64,000 nt of DNA from Sabellastarte sp. h YS-2021 (GCA_964017235.1 OZ024934.1:91602706-91666705); one strand, 5' to 3'; shown: positions 11,670-23,583, numbered from the stretch's first letter. The notes: generated from the sequence alone by a model not told the origin. Numbers and translations: made by a program.

Positions 11670-12976
11670 AGCTTTATTATTCACTACCTTCAGTCTGTAT
11701 AGACGGAGTTACATTGAACACATCTTGTGTGATGCTTAACTTGACCTTGTGGAACTGCTGACCTTTGATCCTCAAAATCTGTGACCCTCCATGAATAAGC
11801 TGTTTTAATATTTTATGTTGAACAGTTTTAATTTTACTTCTCATGAATTTTATTACTTCTTGTTGTGTTATCCCTTTTATATATTGGTTATTTACACTAT
11901 CTGTTGGAGTTTTCTTGCAACATTTCCCCTTTCTTGGGACTTATTACCCTTCAGCTGTATACTTTCTCCACCTTTCAAACTTTTGACCTCCAGGATTTAG
12001 TCCCCTTAAAAATTTCTAAATTTTCCCCCTTTTTTTCAGCTGGTGGGGTTTACACCTAATTCTTTGCTGCTTCTCATATACTTGTTAACATACACATATT
12101 TTCACTCATTTGGTTTCCCATTTGTAATCAATTTTAGTCCATTTGGCAGTTAATAGTTTCCTGTTTCACAAATTCAGTCCCAGTGGGGCCAAATTCTTAA
12201 TTTAGTAGGATAATATTATATTCGGCAGCAAGGTCTTGGGCTTTGAAATTTTGCTTTCTTATTCTAAAACTTATCTTCCCTAAATGAATACATTATGCAA
12301 TTATGCTGATACATATTAAAACTCTCATAGTAGAAATAACTAATGTTTAACCCAAGCTTGGGTTTTATTTCATCGAATTCTTTGCCCCTTCGTGGGAATG
12401 TATCATCTACGGTGTCACTGGAGAACGAGTAACTGTGATTGGTGATATATTTCAATACATGATGCATAAATGTATGCCAAAAAACTTGACGGGTAAAACC
12501 TTCATCAGATTTAGTATGTTGAGTAAGTGAAAGAGTCAAACTTTTGCGATGTTAGGCAAAAAGAGATTGATAAAAGCGATTTAGGCAAAACAATTTAGTT
12601 TAAAACGTTAATCTCCATGATGCAAACAATTTAAAATTGTGAAAAAAATACAACATAGATTCTCACAGGACAATATAGATATGATCATAAAATTACCCAG
12701 TTCTATTCTTGTACATGCAAAGTTTCCACAGCTCTCATATCACACTAATCAAATAGGCCTTATCAGAAAGAGGTGATATATTTTTCGATAAGGGCTATTA
12801 AAACATCAAACGTTTACATAATATACACGCTTTATGTGACATCAGCCTTGCTGTATGCAGAAATGAACATCATCGGATAACTGCAATCAATGCAGCTGAC
12901 AAAGAGCAAGTATTTTCTTCTTTTGCACAAAACTTGGAAGTAAAGGATAATTCGTTGACTTGAATTTATCTTTGCC
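11670..12976. other. No recognisable feature
   Basis: AT-rich spacer. Several 60-90 codon open frames on both strands (for example 11815-12000 plus and 12264-12539 minus) lack any recognisable motif and look like chance. Confidence 0.5.
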
Positions 12977-13007
12977 ATGTCTTCATCAAGTGATCAAGTG
13001 GAAAGAG
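12977..13007 (+). CDS. Candidate first coding exon of the LRAT-domain gene
   Basis: ATG at 12977 opens MSSSSDQVER and is followed by a donor-like GAG|GTAATT at 13007/13008. It ends one base into a codon, which is the phase the acceptor at 16376-16377 needs; joining gives ...QVEREINDLIHPNK. That would place the CR1 remnant and a MITE in a 3.4-kb intron and yield a 475-aa protein. It is a short exon found only by phase and splice match, so a competing first exon (16023-16083) is listed separately. Confidence 0.4.
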
Positions 13008-13499
13008 GTAATTATAGTTAAATAAAAACAAAATGGTAGATTTGTGTGTATTGAAAAAATGTGGAAATATTCATAGCATAAAAACTAAATTTTTGCTTCT
13101 TTGCTTGATTAGTAGTTTTTTTTCTCCTGCAGGTCATGAAGGTCTTTAAAATGCATCTTTTAAAATGTATCTTGTGTGTGTACACCGTGAGTGTGCCATG
13201 TTTTCTTTCATAGACAAGAATTCCAAAACCTTGATGGATTTGATTGAAAAGTGGTGTTCTTTAGCCTGAATAGGAGTTCTTTTTTTGTTGTGATGTTAAA
13301 CTCACGATATTAACTTCATTATTGTAACCTTAAGGATGTCACTTTAAGGGCCAAAATATTTCAGTTATTTCATTCATTTGTGGTATGTAGGATGGTACTT
13401 AGATTTTGAAAAGACACCTATTTCGAAACAATAAATTCGTTACAGTGACGTCAAAGTCACTACATCCAGGGTTGGCCCATTAATATTACTTCATGCATT

Positions 13500-15300
13500 T
13501 AACTTAAACTAAGTATGTGTGTGTTCATTGGCCCTTTGCAACACCTACTTGTCCACCCTCTTTCATTTCTTTTCAGTTGGTCTCTGAAAATGAAGTCCTT
13601 AAGTTCATTAAGGAATGAATCCCCATCATCAAACAGCTCTTTAGACCATTGGCCCACGTTTCTGGGTAAAAGATGTATAGATATTCTCCTCCCATCATTA
13701 AATAAACTGGTCAATTTATCTCTTCAAAAAGGTGTTTTTCCAAAACCTTTCAAAAATGCCATAGTTACACCACTTATCAAGAAGACCTCTCTGTCCAAGG
13801 AGGATCCCCAAAATTATTGGCTGGTCTCCAGGTTAAGTTTCCTGCCAAAGTTGGTGGTGTATAGTTGCTGCTCATATAAGGTCTCATGTTGACTCAAATG
13901 ATCTTGGAAACACATTCCAGTCAGCCTATAAAGCTGGACACTCAATGGAAACTGCCTGTTGTGTATTAAGAATGAGATACACTTGTCTTTGTCCAAGGGT
14001 ATGCTCACAGCCCTTGTCCTCCTCAACCTATCAGCCGCCTTTGACACCATCGACCATGACACACTTCTCAGCTCCCTGTCGACAAGGTTTGGCGTTACTG
14101 GTACAGTCCTTGGGTGGTTTACAACATATATCCTGGATCGTTCTCAATCTGTCAAAATTGGCTCGGTGATCTCCGAATGTTTCAAACTTAATTTTGCGAT
14201 ACCTCAGGGTTGTGTTCTTGGTCTATTGTTGTTCTCCATATACACCTCCCCACTTTGTCAGGTAATTGCAAAATATATGGATGTCAAATACCATTTTGTG
14301 TGGACAATTTCCAGTTGTTCCCCCATATATCACCTGGAAATTGTGCAAATTCACTTCATCAGCTCAAGGCCTGTTTGAATGACATCCATACTTGGATGTT
14401 TGAAAATAAGCTTAAATTAATTCCAGAAAAAAACAGAGTTCATAATCTTTGTTTCTATGGATAAGTATAAATGGCTCAAAGATTCTTTCCCTTTGAACAT
14501 TTTAGGAAACTGCCTCTCCCTAACGGATGTTGTTTGTAATCTGGGTGTATTGTTTGACTCTAAATTAAGTTTCACCAATCATGTGAATTCTGTTATTAAA
14601 TTCTGTTTTGTTAACCTTCGAAATTTGCATCGTATTTGATGCTTTCTCTCATATGACGTCTCAGTCATGGTAGCAAATGCATTGGTCAGTAGTTGTTTGG
14701 ATTATTGCAATTCTTTGTTTCGCAGTTTGTCCTCCAAGAATATCACAAGGCCTCAGAATATCCACAATTGTTTAGCACGCTTTGTCTCTGGTGCTTTCAG
14801 ATTTTTCTCACATCACTCCAACTTTAAATTCTCTCCACTGGCTTCCTGTAAAATAACAAATCATTTTCGAAACTCTGGTACTCATACATAAGTACCTTAC
14901 CACTGGCAAGCCAAAATACTTTGCTCCGTATTTGTCTTTACATACATATGCAGTTAAAACAAGATGTAGTAATCCAGAAAAGATGTTTCTAAAAGTTCCC
15001 TTCTACAGCTCTTCAGTTCATAAATGTAAAAAAAAGTTCATTTCAAAAAGTGTTTCTTATACGATGCTCCAAACCTTTGGAATGATTTGCCGCTGTAAAT
15101 GCAAACTGCTCCTACACTATCATGTTTCAAAAGGTGACTTAAAACTTTTTGAATCTGTTTCAGAAGTCTTTTCCTCCCTATGATTTCTTACTACCGAACA
15201 CCGATAGTCCTCTGGTGATGGTCTTATTATCTTACGACTAATGATTTATGCATTACAATTTGGATGGTGTGCCTTAGAATCCGCTAGATCAGAGATTAAG
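13500..15300 (+). pseudogene. CR1/L2-like LINE reverse transcriptase remnant
   Basis: Successive broken frames reproduce the CR1-clade RT order: LPSLNKLVNLSLQKGVFPK and AIVTPLIKK (13680-13780), FQSAYKAGHSMETA (13918-13960), LVLLNLSAAFDTIDHDTLL (14000-14070), FAIPQGCVLG (14193-14222), then a YADD-equivalent reading CVDNFQ (second Asp changed to Asn), and the C-terminal NLGVLFDSKLSFTNHV (14540-14588) and LVSSCLDYCNSLF (14683-14720). At least five frameshifts or stops. The tail near 15260-15300 (GCCTTAGAATCCGCTAGATC) resembles a CR1 3' UTR. It sits between the candidate first exon and the main exon of the LRAT gene. Confidence 0.9.
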
Positions 15301-15569
15301 CACTTGGACACCTGATACTTGATACCAAATGAAAGGTGACATTGAACTCCAAACAGTTGATCTCCTGAAATGACCTTTGCTGTTGAAAACTTTACCTTTG
15401 ACCTTTAAATGAAAAATATTGTAGAAATTATTACTGTAATGCTCAGATCACAACTTTCTGTGTGGTTGTTTCTATGTGTATATGATTTAATATTTATGGT
15501 CTCATTACTATGGCCCCCAAAAAGATGTCATATCTACAGAACAAAACATTTCTTTCTTTGCAACATTGT

Positions 15570-15812
15570 TGGGTGAGATTCATGAAAGGTATTAAGTCTA
15601 AGTTTTGTCTTAAGCCAAGATAAAAATCTTAAATGTTGAAATTCTTGTCAGAAAGTTAAGAAATTGTTCACACAAAAGGTGTAAGACAAAGTTTTGCATT
15701 AGATTTGGTCATAACTGTTTGCTGTGCTTAGCTAAAATAAAAGTCTTAAACTTGAGACTGGTCGTAGCAAAGATTTTATCTAACATTTCAGACCTTTCAT
15801 GAATTCCAGCCC
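15570..15812. mobile_element. Small MITE, about 243 bp
   Basis: Left end TGGGTGAGATTCATGAAAGG (15570-15589) is matched in inverse by CCTTTCATGAATTCCAGCCC (15792-15811). The interior contains several AAGTCTTAA/TTAAGAC-like words and no reading frame. Target duplication unclear. Confidence 0.7.
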
Positions 15813-16022
15813 AGAGTGATACTTTTTATCCAGAAAGGGCAGTATTGCTTCATATTGCCCGCAAACACTCCAACCTGATTGGCTCAAATTTACTTGAGGT
15901 ATTTTAATACAGGTGAGGGTGTGTGGGAAGTTTTCCAAACATTTCAAGCAAGTGGACCTACAAGCAATTGTATTCTATCTTGTGTCAATAACTTCCAACT
16001 CAAATATGAATCTTGTTAAATC

Positions 16023-16083
16023 ATGCCAAATACACTCCACCTAGACAGGATGCAGACCATACTACAACAATCTACAACAGAAG
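16023..16083 (+). CDS. Alternative first exon of the LRAT-domain gene
   Basis: ATG at 16023 starts MPNTLHLDRMQTILQQSTTE and reaches a weak donor AAG|GTAGAA at 16083/16084, again one base into a codon, so it also joins in phase to 16378. The 294-base stretch between is a multiple of three without an in-frame stop, so an unspliced frame of 583 codons exists. The hydrophobic residues it would add (16084-16377) look like translated intron with a polypyrimidine tract, not protein. Confidence 0.35.
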
Positions 16084-16377
16084 GTAGAAGAGCCCAATTA
16101 GGTTGGTCGCAGCTTGTGATCCGAGCATGGATAGTTGTGACCAAGATCTCCACACATCCCCACACCCCTACATATATCTATGTGTTCATAAATTTTTACC
16201 ATGTGTCTTTTGCTTATTTTGTTTGTGAAGTGTACAGACAAATTTATTCTGGCACAAGAGCAAACATAATATTTTGCATCAAGATTATATTTACTGGAAT
16301 GCACATCATATCATTCTATAAGCTGCCTGACATTATCTTAATTATTTCACATTGGTATGTTGTTGTTTTATTTTCAG

Positions 16378-17774
16378 AAATAAATGACTTAATTCACCCA
16401 AACAAAAACATTCCGAAAAGTTTTCCAAGTCAATGGCCAACAGCAAACTTTGGTGCTCTTTGTCTGGGTGACCATGTGTGTTACTACCAGTTTCCGTATT
16501 ACAGACATGGAATTGTTACCGAAAAACACTGCAAAAGTCAAACTGTGAAACTTTTGAGGTATCACATAAGCAGGGGAGAAATTGATGAGGAGGAGATCAA
16601 GTGCACAAACAGCCAATTTTATGTTTTGGACAAAGCTTCCAGAAGAAAAGTCAATCTGGTAAAAGCAAGATACAGTGGTCCATGTTTCAAGTCTGACACA
16701 GTTGTTCAAAGAGCACTTGCCCGATGCAAAGAAAAACAATATGATCCCATCACCAACTTTGCCAGGGCTTTTCCCCGCTGGTGTAAAACAGGCAAAGGGG
16801 GGCTGACTGCAATAAACCAGATTGAGCTGAATGAGGGCAGGGAGGTTATCAAACGTATACAGGTGTTAGTTAAAGGGGATCATATTATGTTTGATCGGGG
16901 CTCCTACTCTCACCATGCAATTGTCCTGGCTGTAAATCCTCTGGAAAATAAGATTGAAGTGATTCATTTTACCCCTGGTCAACACAGGAAAGGTGAAATT
17001 AAGAGGGAGGTGATAACCCGACATGAACAGCCAGGAACTCTCTTTAGGTTAACCTATAGGGCACTCACTGAAAGTACACCAGATCATGTAGTATTAAGGG
17101 CCATATTGATAGAGCAAAAGGGTCTTGATTACAATTTGATTGGTAGGAATTGTGAGCATCTAGTAACTTGGTGCAAAACTGGTATCTGGGACAGTGGACA
17201 GGTGAAGAATTTAGCAGTATATGCATGGAGGCAATTCTTCAGCTTTGGTATTAAGATAAGTTCACAGGTGCTTGTAAGAGTCATCAGTGAGAGTTTTGCC
17301 AGTCTTGTTGACATATTTGCCAGTTTCTATGTGAAACTTTGGGGCAAACAGGTAGACTTGATTAGCTGTATGATATACTGCATCACAGATATTGCATGGA
17401 ACATCTATGATGTCAGAAAGAAATATAAAAATGGTGAACTTCAGGGAGAGGCCCTCCATGATGAAATTATTAAGAGAGTGGTTAGGTGTCTAGTGGTTGA
17501 CAGCAGTGTGGTTCTGGGCAATATTATTGGGCAGATATTCATACCTGCCCCCACACTCGGCGCATTCATTGGTGGACTATGTGGTCTTGCTTTGGGTGAG
17601 CTGATTAATTTTCTAATACAGAAAATAGTTGCCATTCTGAAAAGTCAGAAAGCAAAAATGTTTTGGGAAAAGAGCATAGAACGGTTGCACAACAGCCCAT
17701 CAGATCTGAGAGAAATGCTGAGGGAGTTTCCCTGCTCCTCACACAGTGACTTTTCTTGTATTTGTGCAGCTTAG
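16378..17774 (+). CDS. LRAT/PLAAT-type acyltransferase with tandem LRAT domains (main exon)
   Basis: The exon follows a strong acceptor (TTGTTTTATTTTCAG, ends 16377) and runs to TAG at 17772-17774. No in-frame ATG precedes the first domain, so an upstream exon is required. The second LRAT domain (about 16850-17215) has the family pattern GDHIMFDRGSYSHHAIVLAV (His codons 16911-16916), VIHFTPG (His 16965-16967) and YNLIGRNCEHLVTWCKTG (Cys 17151-17153). An N-terminal domain (about 16440-16800) mirrors it: GDHVCYYQFPYYRHGIV (His 16506-16508), LLRYH (His 16563-16565) and YDPITNFARAFPRWCKTG, where NCEH has become FARA (Cys to Ala at 16761-16763). The C-terminus has a Gly/Ala-rich hydrophobic stretch (about 17485-17640). 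LRAT/PLAAT enzymes use a thiol-acyl intermediate to move acyl chains from phospholipids to retinol or amines; the exact substrate here is not known. Confidence 0.9.
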
Positions 17775-17816
17775 AAATAGCCCAATTCTTTATCACCTAC
17801 TAATACACTAGCTTGA

Positions 17817-17822
17817 AATAAA
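17817..17822 (+). terminator. Polyadenylation signal of the LRAT gene
   Basis: AATAAA lies 43 bases after the stop codon. The short distance fits a compact 3' UTR. No other clear signal occurs in the next 200 bases. Confidence 0.55.
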
Positions 17823-20146
17823 CCTAATCTGCTTTAAATTATAGCTATTTTTACATTGATTTACAGTTGTGATACAGCAAGTGATACTCATGCTGATGGT
17901 TGTATTATAAGGGTGGTACTATGATGACTGTCTACACTTTAGATCTGAGATACTTTTTCTTTAAAGATATTTAGTGGAGCTGGATACATAAAAGTTGTCA
18001 CTACCTAGTGTCAGTCATAATATTGATGCAGTACAGTCTGTTTGAATAACATTAAGAAATGGTCATTAGCTGATGACCTTTAGATTGTCTGCCCATGTAG
18101 CCATTCATTGCTATAACAGTAGTAGCGGGGCATCATTGCGTTCATGCATTACAGTCATAATATTATTGTTAGAAAACTCAGAATATGACCAAGGTGTTTT
18201 GCCATAGCTTAATCAGATAAAGATTTCAAAAATTAACACAAGAAACAATAAATAACCTCCCTGGCAAGCTTTTTAACCTGAGGATTAAAAAAAATATATA
18301 TGGTAAGCATTCTGGTGATACTTTATATGGCTGATTTTATATTCAAGACTTTAAATATTATATATAAACATATATGTGTTTTAGAATTCAGATATCAGTA
18401 TGATTGGATGATGCCATTGTTAAGTGCATCATAAATGATTGTAAATTGTATCAATAACATAAGATAATCTTCAGCTACTGTATTACCAATGATGTTGTTA
18501 TATGTGGTAAAGAAATGAACTTGTATTTCTCCATAATCTGTATTTTAGCTATATCAATAGTTCATGACACTAACTTATCCTTTGTAATGTCATTTTGCTT
18601 CAATTAATAACTTCTGTTAAGGAGGTTATGTATTTGTTGGGTTGCATTTGTCTGTTTGTTTGCAAAATAACTTTAAAAATATAGACAGATTTTAATGCAA
18701 TTTTCAGGAAATACTGAAAGTGGCACAAAAAAGATGATATAATTTTGAGTGTTACCTAGATCACCGTCAGGATTCAATAAGTTTTTGAATGATTTTTTTA
18801 TGATTTGCACCCTTAAGTAACATTGGAGGTGTTAGCCCTTGGCAGTGATATGTAGTCTCTGAGTACTCTTGTTACATACATGCGTAATTACATATTCTAT
18901 ATTCTTCTGTCCGGTAACGCGTCATAGGGGACACCTCATTAAGGTAAACTAAAACTAGTTCATTTACTCCCTGATGTATTCATTTATTTACAGTAATAAT
19001 TCTTACAATATATATGTCTTAATATACAGTACTCACATAAATTAATTTTCGTTATTCATTCAGTGGTTTCTATGTCATAAACAAAGTTTGTTTTCACTTA
19101 GAAAGGTCCCGGATTTGCCAGACAGAAGAATACATCCTTTTTCAATTGTCAAAGTGCTACTGCTAACTATCTTTACAGCTGTAACAAATATTTATTCTAG
19201 GTTTTCGTGGACAATGATATTGTCTCTATGCAAACAGTCCCATAAAGGTGGAACAAAGAAAACTTTTGTGGTTCATTTAAGTCATTGTTTATTGACATAA
19301 GATAAATGTACATGAACATGGTATACATAAAGTACTGATATATGCTTGTGGAATTAATGAAGTACTTTTGATTGTAGAGATGTAATGTATTACTAGGACA
19401 CATTTGAATTATACGATCAGAATACGGTTTGTAGAAAACTCATGTCACTCATCTGTAAACCTTATTTACAAAATTGTAATGTTTGCCTTCAAAAGATTTT
19501 AAGTGGTTTAGGTTGAATAATATTTATTCTGGTAATATTATTCTGGTAGAATATGTTTTGTCAAATATATTTTTTGTGATTTTTAGTTGTTTTATTTTAT
19601 TCACACATATGTGTCAGTTTGGTTGTTCAAAGATAAAGATATAAAAATTGATGATTCACAAGAATTTCCGGAACAGTACCATTAACCTTGCATTTATTTT
19701 AATAGTCAGTGCAACTGCAGATAATTGGACCACACCAATTATATCGTAATTTACATTGTAAAATTAATATAAAAGATAAAAATCAGTATGATATAATTTA
19801 GAAGCAGCTGACACACCCCAGCACCCAGGACCATAAAATAAGTTATTCCACACTACATAAGTCAAAAGTTATAAATCAGATAAACTTGACGTTATTCTTG
19901 ACATTGTTAGCTGTAATTACCCTATAACACATAAAAAGGTCAAAGGTACAAGGTCAGTGTACCCAAAACAGGAGTACAATATGCAAACCTAATTGTCAGT
20001 GGATGGGTTCATTTATGATCAGGCTCACGTTAAAAGTAATTTAGATTTCAAATGCCGACCAGCACTGAAATCACTGAGTAATCTTTCAAAAGTTTTCAAA
20101 ATAGATATTTCTAGACAAAAGGAATAGCTTATAAACTGTTCCTATG
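17823..20146. other. Intergenic spacer, no gene seen
   Basis: AT-rich sequence after the LRAT gene. Apart from the dispersed repeat at 18622-18850, no open frame, RNA gene or inverted repeat was recognised. Confidence 0.5.
18622..18850 (+). repeat. Dispersed repeat related to 35836-36080
   Basis: The block GTTTGTTTGCAAAATAACT followed by AAAAA, ACAGATTT, GGAAAT, TGGCAC and GATATAATTTTG in order is shared with 35850-35945, with many substitutions. Both copies contain a GGAGGT word near an edge. Non-coding. Confidence 0.6.
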
Positions 20147-20149
20147 TTA

Positions 20150-20689
20150 TACCCCATTCACACTACAGGCTGTATCACACGCAGTAGCCTGCATTTGGGA
20201 AAATGTCCCTGTCCTTGGATCACTGTCTGAAGTCTGTGTGTGACCTTGTGAGTCAGTGGCGAACCATCCACTACCTTGCGAGTCCTACGTAAGTTTTAAA
20301 CCGTTTAAAATTTCCGCCTCTGATCTTGATACCGTGAGCATTCACAGACTATTTTGTGCATGTGCGTACAAATTTCTAACTATAGTAACCAAAGGTGTGG
20401 TCCACGGGGTACATAAGGTTGTGATTTGGTCTTTTGGTGTAATACAGTGACATAAGGTGAGTTAAGGTATTAGACGTTTCACCGACAGTGAGTTAAGGTT
20501 AATAAAGGTTGCTTTACAGTGACCAACGTTTTTAGTACTGTCATCGGACTGTTATTGATGGTTAAAACACTGTGTCCAATCAGCTGCCTGTAGTGTGAAC
20601 AACGGCAAAATGGGACAACCTGGGAGGTGGTTCTGTCCCCGAGAAAAATTTTTAACCGTGGCACAACCGCCTGTAGTGTGAATGGGGCA
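20150..20689. mobile_element. Harbinger-type MITE with TTA target duplication
   Basis: Left end TACCCCATTCACACTACAGG (20150-20169) is inverted at the right as CCTGTAGTGTGAATGGGGCA (20670-20689). The element is flanked by TTA at 20147-20149 and 20690-20692, the 3-bp target preferred by PIF/Harbinger. Its left 190 bases match 3975-4140 of the decayed autonomous-like copy. The interior has no reading frame. Confidence 0.85.
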
Positions 20690-20692
20690 TTA

Positions 20693-21231
20693 GAAACACC
20701 ACAAAGTCCACACAGATTTCCTCAGAGATATCTTTCTTCAGATACAACCTAGAAAATCTTCTAGGGCTATAACTCAGATTGTTTAGAAAGTCCCCTTTGC
20801 AAAGAATGAGTGGAAAAGTCATTGTCTTGTGTCTGGCTTGGAATTTATTTTAAAACTTTTGGATTTGGCTGTTATCTTCTCAGTTGGTTGATCAAAAATC
20901 CTCGAATGGGATGGATTATGAATATCAATGCTCTTGTAAGGTCAGCCACTTGACTAAAAACACATTTTATCAATGAAAAGTAAATTTAACTCTGTACATA
21001 CTTCACCATAAATATGCTAGTCATATCTTTAAAGGGTTAAACAATTACTTGGATGATATTAAGAAATGAATATCTGTTAACAAGTTTAAAATTGTCTAGC
21101 CAATACTGACTTTATAACTTATGTATTCGTATAAATCGTGTTCTGGGAAAATGTGGAAAGTAAAATTTACAGATATTCTTTATAATAAATTTTTAACAAA
21201 ACAATAATAAATGAGACTTCAGAAGATAAAC
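20693..21231. other. No recognisable feature
   Basis: AT-rich spacer between the Harbinger MITE and the SINE insertion. Confidence 0.5.
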
Positions 21232-21244
21232 GGGGAACTGTTAA

Positions 21245-22381
21245 TTTATTTGAGTTTTAAGATCGCTTTAAACACATTGTATAGGTCAAATCACGACCGG
21301 CAATTTTGTGAGCAGAGAAAACTACTACATACAGTTGGTCAAGGTTCTGTACTTTAAACTACCAACCAACGACAAGAAACTTTCCCACTTGAGGTCGGGC
21401 TGGGATTTGAACTTTGATCTCAGGGGTGGGACGCGACTGGTAGTTTTGTGAGTAGAAGAAACTACTACATACAGTTGGTCAAGGTTCTGTACTTTAACAT
21501 AGGCGTAGGAACTGGGGGGGAAGGGGGGTGGCCACCCCCCCACCCCCACCATAAAGTTGGGGGGGGGGATATCTTTTCGGCCCCCCCAACTTTTTGTAAA
21601 AGAACTAAACTCCAGTTTTGAAGTTTATGTAAATTTTAGCAGGTAACTCAATAATATGTGGTCAAATTACACTTTTACCTTGTTCACTGCTCACAAGTAC
21701 CATTGTGTAAGCTACCATTTGAACTGTAAAATATTTATTTTTATGATTTGTAAAAGGGAACATTTTCAGTTAACCTGTCATGGGATTTGTAAAATTCTGT
21801 GAAACGTTTCACTTATGCAGACCAAAATCATACATATAGTAATATTCTACATTTAATTTACCATGTTACTAATTTAAAATAGAACCTAGACATGTAGTTT
21901 CAAATTTACACAGAGCAATTGCTTAGCACAGCAATTTGTCAGCTGATAAGATTTTTCCCAGAAATCTCTTCTTTCTTTACTGTGTGTTTATTGGACCTGG
22001 CCAGTCCAACGATTATACATCCCCCTCAATTTGGGCATTAACCTTGCTAAAAATAGATCTTGTATCAGCTCAGCACTTGAAGGAAAGGTCACAGGTTCTG
22101 GAAACATGTAGTCAATATATTAGAAATACCTTTCAAATGCAGAGGTGACTATATGTATTTCTATACCCATACAAGGTTGTTGCGTGTTGTTGGTGTTGCG
22201 TCACGTCGGTGCAATCTGCTTCCTCGCCCCCCAACCAAAGATTGCTTCCTACGCCCCTGCATTAAACTACCAACCAACGGCAAGCACCTACCAGCTTTCC
22301 CACTTGAGGTCTGGCTGGGATTTGAACTCTGATCTCAGAGGTGGGAAGCGAGAGTGTTACCACTCTGCCACCGTGGTCCCT
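21245..22381 (-). mobile_element. tRNA-headed SINE, rearranged, with a nested MITE
   Basis: The insertion is flanked by a 13-bp target duplication GGGGAACTGTTAA at 21232-21244 and 22382-22394. On the minus strand the tRNA-like head is at the right: A box TGGCAGAGTGG (complement of 22360-22370) and B box GAGTTCAAATCCC (complement of 22318-22330). The 3' tail with TTAATTTATTTG is at the left. The body is partly duplicated: the segment with ACTACTACATACAGTTGGTC appears at 21324 and 21461. A 764-bp TTAA-flanked element interrupts the second body copy. Confidence 0.9.
21498..22261. mobile_element. TTAA-flanked MITE nested in the SINE
   Basis: Flanks are TTAA at 21494-21497 and 22262-22265. The ends are imperfectly inverted: CATAGGCGTAGGAA on the left and the complement of TTCCTACGCCCCTGCA on the right, sharing GGCGTAGGAA. 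The intact SINE body copy at 21348-21362 reads TGTACTTTAAACTACC with a single TTAA, so the empty site is visible in the same window. TTAA duplication is the hallmark of piggyBac-type transposition. Long G and C runs at 21512-21590 form a potential hairpin. Confidence 0.85.
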
Positions 22382-22394
22382 GGGGAACTGTTAA

Positions 22395-22880
22395 GCTAAA
22401 CATATACAGTTAAGATATAGATACTAGTCTGTACATAGACTTTCGTATAGAACTACTTTTGATTCAGTAAATCCAATACAATTTATGGTTTCGGGATCAA
22501 AGATGTAATGTTAAAGTTTCAGAATTCTTTCCCTGGTCGATATAGTGAAAACCTCCTACTTCCTGCTGAAACTCTGAAGAATCTGGGTGCATGGTTTGGC
22601 TCAGACGTCTCCTCCCTGAGGCATGTACTGAGTGTCTGCAAAGGTTTTTCATCCAAATAAGGGATCTCAACTGCCTTAGTATCTTAACCATGATGCAGCT
22701 GTTACGACCAGAAAATGCTCTTGCAAGTATTCTGTTTCAATACAGTAATTCCTCACTTGTTTATGAGTCGCATCTACTTGAATCTCCACAAGTTACAATG
22801 TGCTCAGAACAGCCAAGTAAAGGTTGGTACTGATAATACAACCAAAATGCTCAAAAGAAATACTTTATATTCACTCTAAT
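22395..22880 (+). pseudogene. LINE RT scrap (plus strand)
   Basis: Between about 22550 and 22690, broken plus-strand frames read TLKNLGAWFGSDVSSLRHVLSVCK across two lines and FFIQIRDLNCLSIL, matching the NLGVWFDS...HVxxVCKxxFyqIRDL block near the C-terminus of CR1-like reverse transcriptases. The remainder shows no coding signal. Too short and damaged to name further. Confidence 0.55.
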
Positions 22881-22887
22881 GGCTGAT

Positions 22888-23106
22888 TCACACCGCAAAT
22901 ACTCCAACTGTAAGTAAGAAACATTTTAAACTCTTTGTAGTCTGACAGTATGCCTTTTCTGTGTGATAAAGCATTGAGTTACAGTAAACCAGTCGACTGC
23001 TAACCAAGGCATTTGCCACCTTCACGGCTGTTTCAAGATTCAAATACCTGCGGACCCTTCGTAGTTCCCTGAGATGGTAGTAACATATGCGACATAGATT
23101 AGCCAC
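22888..23106 (-). pseudogene. LINE RT scrap (minus strand)
   Basis: The minus strand encodes ICYYHLRELRRVRRYLNLET then VANALVSSRLVYCNSMLY, the block that follows the one seen at 22550-22690 in the same class of reverse transcriptase, but in the opposite orientation. The two pieces are therefore an inverted break of one element or two independent insertions. Confidence 0.65.
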
Positions 23107-23119
23107 GTGTCTTTACAAT

Positions 23120-23583
23120 TAATTGCCAGCATCCAGGTTGACACCAAGGTTTTTGACTGATTCAGCTGGTTCCATGATATTGCCAAGAAAAATTACTGGG
23201 AAAGATGACTTTAGGGAGCTTCTGATATGATCATCACCAATCACTATGAACACAGCGAGTGTTGTTCACTGTTTTGAAGTAAAAGTATCTTCTTAAAATT
23301 TTTTATATGTTTTAATATTTAGCCTATTGTGTTTTTTTTCATTCTGTAAACATAACCCTGGTACAATATGAGGGTTTTGGAAGGAACTAGCGGTTTTTCT
23401 CCACAGGCTACAAAACTGGTAGAGGGATTTTCGCCATAGGAGCATTTCAAGTAAGGGCTTCTTTTGGATCCACAGGTACATTCACACAAATAAATGCATA
23501 AATAAAAAGGGGCTGACTTCACTTCATATTTAGAAATCCTTCAAGAGAAACTTTGTAACAATACTTTAATCCAAGTTGGTAGG
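23120..23583. other. No recognisable feature
   Basis: Spacer between LINE scraps. Reverse frames at 23293-23522 show no motif. Confidence 0.45.

Noticed and set aside
16084..16377. Hydrophobic N-terminal region of the LRAT protein as a membrane segment
   Set aside because: It is better explained as a translated short intron: it ends in a strong polypyrimidine tract and AG, and has no family similarity.
22310..22381. tRNA gene on the minus strand
   Set aside because: A and B boxes are present but the acceptor and anticodon arms do not pair properly and the sequence continues into a SINE body with a target duplication. Same for 46267-46342.
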